64,000 nucleotides of DNA from Areca catechu (taxonomy: Eukaryota; Streptophyta; Magnoliopsida; Arecales; Arecaceae): the NCBI GenBank assembly GCA_021397845.1, contig JAHSVC010000034.1, positions 3,596,001 to 3,660,000 of the forward strand, in the 5' to 3' direction. This document shows, one piece after another, positions 59,116 to 64,000 of the stretch. Position 1 is the stretch's first letter, and each line of letters starts with the position of its first letter. The notes below the pieces were generated by a model, which ran no database searches, had not been told where the DNA came from, and saw only the letters and a list, made by a program, of their open reading frames with translations. Position numbers and translations under genes: made by a program.

Positions 59116-59689
59116 TGCAGTGTAGCAAATCCAGCATGGCCCACACATGTTTTTATTAGTCTAATTATATCCATGATAGCATGACGATGACGGGATGGGA
59201 TATGACTTGACGGGATGAGGAGTATAATAGATTTTAAGTTGAGCATGACTAGCATTAATTAGGATTCAGCTTTTATTTGAAATATTCATCCAATCCCTTT
59301 CCCTCCAGCCCCTTTTTTCTTGACATCTTGCTTGGATTATGAAAATGTTTCAATCTGAAACATGCTCTAATTTTTGTCCAAGAAATTAATAAAGGTTGAA
59401 GAAGAATCTCCCTCGCTTTAAAATCTGCTATGAGAGTTCTATTGCATAAATCAACTTTCAAATATAAATACTAGCTTCTTCTTCTATCTGAAAAAGTACT
59501 CTATTTTGGTCCGAGGTTGGAATAAAGCATCGAAGACTTCCTTTGTTTTGATCCGAGGTTGGAATAAGCAACCGAAGAGTTCTTCTATATATTCAAGATA
59601 AAATGTCATCTCCAACATGAAGTAAAACATCTTTTTTAGATTTCTTTTTATAGTTCCTTTTTACACAAATTATTTTAGTAGTTAGAAAA

Positions 59690-61015
59690 AGTTAATGGCA
59701 CTCTAGGAGTCATAACTCAGTCCACAGGTTATAGGTATTCCTAGTATGAGAGGATAATAAATATAGTTTAAGTTTTTTTTACAGGGATGTCGTAGGTTTA
59801 TAACTAGGGTGTCGTAGTATTTGAACTGAGATATCGTAATATTGTTTCAGCATATATTTATAAACTTTTTGCATCCACGCCATGTTATGACATCCTAGGA
59901 GTCATAACTCAGTCCAAAAGTGATAGGTTCTCCAGGTAGTAGGGGTCAGTATATTTAGTTTCATGTTTCATGATCGGGTGTCGTAATCTTTTAACTAGGG
60001 TATCGTAACTTCTGAACTATAGTGTCGTAACTTGAAAACTCATTTTTTTTTAAATTTTTTTCTTCTTGGTCTTTTTATCACAATCCAACAATCTTATTCA
60101 AGCTAATGCACGGTTGAAATATCCCATGACGGAGGATAAAAGCTTTCATTTTCTGTTTTGTACCGAGTTGTTCATGTTTCGATATTTTTGATACCCAAGT
60201 TTTCTCGGAAGCATTTTATTATATTGTGGGTATCATATATCATCAATGCCAACCAAAATACTTATGTTACGGAAGATCAAAACATCCGATTTAAATTTTT
60301 GTACAGGGATATCGTAGGTTTTAACTAGGGTGTCGTAGTATTTGAACTGGGATGTCGTAATACTGTTTCAGCATATATTTATGAACTTTTTGCATCCATG
60401 TCATATTATGACATCCTAGGAGTCATAACTCAGTCCAAAAGTGATAGGTTCTCCAGGTAGTAGGGGTTAGTATATTTAGTTTCATGTTTTATGATAGGGT
60501 GTCGTAATCTTTTAACTAGGATGTTGTAACTTCTGAACTAGGGTATCGTAACTTGAAAACTTTTTATTTTTGAAATCTTTTTTCTTCCTATTCTTTTTAT
60601 TACAATCCAACAATCTTATTCAAGCCAATACACGGTTGAAATGTCCCATGATGGAGGATAAAAGATTTCATTTTCTATTTTGTACCGAGTTGTTCATATT
60701 TCGATGTTTTGGATATCCAAGTTTTCTCAGAAGCATTTTACTATATTGTGGGTATCATATATCATCAATGCATACCAAAACACTTCTGTTACAGAGGATC
60801 AAAACATTCGATTTAAATTTTTGTATAGGGATGTCGTAGGTTTATAACTAGGGTGTCGTGGTATTTAAACTAGAATGTCGTAATACTGTTTCAGCATATA
60901 TTTATGAGCTTTTTGCATGCATGTCATGTTATGACATCCTATGAGTCATAACTCAGTCCACAAGTGATAGGTTCTCCAAGTAGTAGGGGTTAGTATATTT
61001 AGTTTCATGTTTATG
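59690..61015 (+). repeat. Iteron array A of MULE 2
   Basis: Units of about 522 bp begin at 59958 and 60480 (TTTCATGTTTCATGATCGGG, or TTTCATGTTTTATGATAGGG) after a partial unit. The GTGTCGTA motifs are in plus orientation upstream of the transposase, as in MULE 1. Confidence 0.85.
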
Positions 61016-61019
61016 ATTT

Positions 61020-63559
61020 TTTATACAGATATTTCTATATATGGCATTGAAAATAGAAATCTGGAAAAAATCCAATATGATCATTTGGACGAGGTTGCTG
61101 ATGTTGTTTAGAAGAATGCACCTTCTCCTATCATCCCGATCATAGAGAACGAGTCTGTTGATCCTAAAATTGGTATGGAGTTCAATTCTGCAAATGATTT
61201 ATATAATTTCTACAATGGATATGCAAGGAGAGTAGGTTTTGGAATCACAACAGTGTGTAGTAGGTCCAACAACAACAAAGAAATATGCTTCAAGCACCTG
61301 GCATGTTGAAGGCAAAGAAAATCTAGAAAAATCGATAACTCCATCAATCCTAGGGATACTGGCAAAATTGATTATAAGACTTCGATAAAAGCAAGACTAA
61401 ATTCTAAAAATGGTAAGTAGATATTGATTGATGTTTTCCTAGAATATAACCATGAGCTGTCCATATCATCAGCTGGTTATCTACGATTCCATAGGAGGAT
61501 CGGCACACTAGGAAAGGCAAAGATCAGCAATTTACATGCCATGAATATTCCCACAAGTCAAATATACTCTGACATGGCTAGAAGGAAAGGGGGCAAAAGA
61601 TAATTAGATTTCATAGAAAAAGATGCTCATAATTTTATCTGTCGAGAATGTCAGAGTCAGCTGAAAGAAGGAGATTCACAGTCAATGGTAATCCATTTCA
61701 CACAAATGCAAGCAAAAAATCCAAATTTCTTTTATACTTTTGACCTAAATGATAATGGATAGCTCAGGACTGTCTTCTGGATCCATCCTAGGTCAAGATT
61801 GGCAAGCACTTACTTTAGTGATATACTGACCTTTGACTCAACCTATTTGACAAATACATATCAAATATCCTTTTGTCCATTTGTCGAAGTCAACCATCAT
61901 GGACAGTCTATATTGCTTGGTTGCGCATTATTATCAGATGAAACGACTGAGATATTTAAATGGGTATTCTAATAATGACTGGATGCAAATGGTGGTCAAC
62001 TACCTAATACCATCATAACTGATCAAGATAAGGCAATCGAGACTGCTGTTAGGGACGTTTTTTCTAATGCACGACATAGATTTTGTCTTTGGCATATTTT
62101 GAAAAAGATTCCTGAAAAGATTGGCCATATTTGCACTACAAATCTCAAATTTATGATTGAGTTTGAAGAGGCAATATATGATCCAGTTACCATAGTATCT
62201 TTCGAGAAAAGATGGGCACATTTAATAGAGAAATATATAGAATGCAAGACCGTATATTGGTTAAATGACATATATAAATGTTGGGATAAATGAGTTCCAA
62301 TTTATCCTAAAGATATATTTTTTGCAGGTTTGTTAGTCATTATAAATGATTAATGTTCATTTTTTAAAATTTTTAACAAACTTTTTTTCTTATATACTTC
62401 TATTTTTTGAATATTTATGAATAGGGATGTCAACTTTACAAAGGAGTAAGAGCATCAATCACTTATTTGACGGGTTTATAAACTCGAAGACTATGCTCAA
62501 GGAATTCATCGATAAGTACGAAGATGCCTTGGAGAAGAGATATGAAGCAGAAAATGAGGAAGATAATAAAATATTATAAACAAGTGCTTTCCTAAAGACA
62601 TTCTCTCCTTTTGAGAGGCAAGTAACAGGAAAATATACAAGGCGCATATTCAAAAAATTTTAGAATGAGATCCTTGAAATGGTTGCATCAAATGCCAGAT
62701 TGGTTAAAGGAGTTGATAATCGTGATGTATATTCTGTAAATCATTTGAAAGAATTGAAATTAATGGAATCAATAAAAAGATTATTAAAAATTATGAGGTT
62801 TCATATGACAAAACTTTGGAGGATGTTAAATGCTAGTATGGATCCTTTGAGTACAAGGGTTACTTGTGTAGGCATGCTTTATTGGTTCTTTATCAAAGTG
62901 ACATATTTCATATCCCAGATAAGTACTTCCTGAATAGATGGTGCAAGGACATGAAATATCAATTCGACAATCTCGAATGGAACACTCAATTTTATGATAA
63001 AAGCACAGGAAAATCACAGTACGTACTCAAGGAATTATTTAAATTCAGATATCTTATTTTAAGTTTACATTAACCTATCAAATGTCATGAAATCTTGATA
63101 CAAATATTATGTTTTATTGATCATAGATATGTTTTGATGAGTCATCGAATGAAGCTTGTAGAGATAGCCTCAATGTCTGAAAATGCATTCAATTTGGTGA
63201 TGAAAGATCTTACACCATTATTCAGAATAGCTGTTGATGCTAATTGGACAGCTAAGCAAAGCAGAGAACTTCTAATCTAGGATCCTAACCAACTTACCAC
63301 GAAAGATCGTCCACGAGAGAATAGAATTAAGAGTAGAGTCGAGAAGAAATCAAAGAGATCAAGAAAAAATATGGATAAGGCTTTCGTTGACACTCTTATG
63401 AAAAATAAAAGAAGAGATAGTACTAGCAAAACACAGACTTTCTATATTGTAGTGGAAGTATCAGAAACAGTAATTGAACCCAATGTACCTTCTTCGGACC
63501 CTTTTTTAGATGAATTTGATGCTTATGTATGCAGTCAACTAACACAGGATAGGATATAA
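61020..63559 (+). pseudogene. FAR1/FHY3-like MULE transposase (MULE 2)
   Basis: It is collinear with 51255-53784: FAR1 region GMEFNSANDLYNFYNGYARR near 61175-61240, DDE-domain blocks FSDILTFDSTYLTNTY (about 61820-61860), TIITDQDKAIETAV (about 62010-62050) and the intact HRFCLWHILKKIPEK (about 62070-62120). The C-terminal basic segment ends ICSQLTQDR-like at 63559. Several in-frame stops occur (for example near 61108, 61307, 61418 and 61601), different from those of MULE 1. Neither copy can encode an intact protein as read. Confidence 0.85.
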
Positions 63560-63739
63560 AATGCTGAATTATGGCATAGTCCTATATATGTACAGTCCTA
63601 TGTTTATTTAGATTATCGGAAGAAATTTCAAACAGGATGTATTGGACATGTTATATAATCTACTTATTTTCAAATATGAACTTTAGTACTACTTTAAGTG
63701 GCCAAAAACTAAAACAGGGATAACAGAATTATGATGAAT

Positions 63740-64000
63740 CTGGATATTATGACACCCTAGTTCAAAAGCTACGACATTCTAGTTCAAAACCTACAATATC
63801 CTAGTTCAAAAACTACAACCATGCAGAAAATATAAGATAAAACAATTCTAATCCATCCTACCTGTGGTACATGTCATCATTGGCTTGGTTTTTGACTCCC
63901 AGATTGTCAAAAATAGCCTCGGCTGCTTAAAGATCAATCAAAAATGCTGAAACAATATTACGACACCCTAGTTCAAAATCTACGACACCCTAGTTCAAAA
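63740..64000 (-). repeat. Iteron array B of MULE 2 (truncated by window end)
   Basis: ACACCCTAGTTCAAAA-type motifs in minus orientation lie directly after the transposase pseudogene, in the position equivalent to array B of MULE 1. The spacer matches that of array B (CATGCAGAAAATATAAGATA). Confidence 0.85.

Larger units (their letters stand above)
59116..64000 (+). mobile_element. Second Mutator-like element (MULE 2), 5' part
   Basis: It opens TGCAGTGTAGCAAATCCAGC, a diverged version of the MULE 1 left end. It then repeats the MULE 1 order: subterminal spacer, array A, transposase pseudogene, array B. It is in the same orientation as MULE 1, shares its structure but not its exact sequence, and runs past the window's right edge. 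Its own ULP-like gene and right terminus would lie beyond 64000. Confidence 0.8.

Overview
The window is nuclear DNA of a flowering plant, most probably a monocot. A palm-like genome is my guess from repeat style and intron length, and it is not proven. The evidence is GT-AG-spliced host genes, plant L1/Copia/Gypsy/Mutator-type transposons, and plant ribosomal-protein promoter motifs. Only two host genes are present, and about 80% of the window is transposon.

Layout: (1) 1-3346 is the 3' part of a decayed Tat-type Gypsy element, with an antisense ORF remnant and an 828-bp LTR. (2) 4321-30014 (+) is a seven-exon gene for a STEEP1-like/UPF0235 (DUF167) protein. Its intron 1 holds a complete L1-type LINE (4711-11097, 17-bp target duplication) and a hAT-like MITE. 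Intron 2 holds a complete antisense Copia element (13311-23650, 5-bp duplication). Intron 4 holds a Mutator-like MITE (27108-27461, 10-bp duplication). (3) 31241-35372 (-) is a seven-exon RPL17 (uL22) gene convergent with the first. Its start codon is the last codon of exon 1, and its short promoter has a TATA box, telo-boxes and a site II motif. (4) 35614-59115 is a very large Mutator-like element with ~103-bp terminal inverted repeats. It carries a FAR1/MULE transposase pseudogene (+), a convergent ULP1-like protease pseudogene (-), and several arrays of a short iterated motif (core TTTGAACTAGGGTGTCGTAA). A complete Tat-type Gypsy element (36795-49674, target duplication AGTTT) is nested in its 5' iteron array. 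Its two LTRs differ by 599 bp, mostly through a different copy number of a ~185-bp higher-order repeat. (5) 59116-64000 is the 5' part of a second, related Mutator-like element. It abuts the first with no base between the inverted repeats and runs off the window.

Both host genes look functional by conservation and splice phase but contain several single-base indels, mostly at short base runs. All reading-frame phases close if those bases are corrected, so I read them as probable assembly errors. The transposon genes carry true nonsense changes as well as indels. The most unusual structure is the pair of abutting Mutator-like elements with their motif arrays, which change orientation between compartments of the element.
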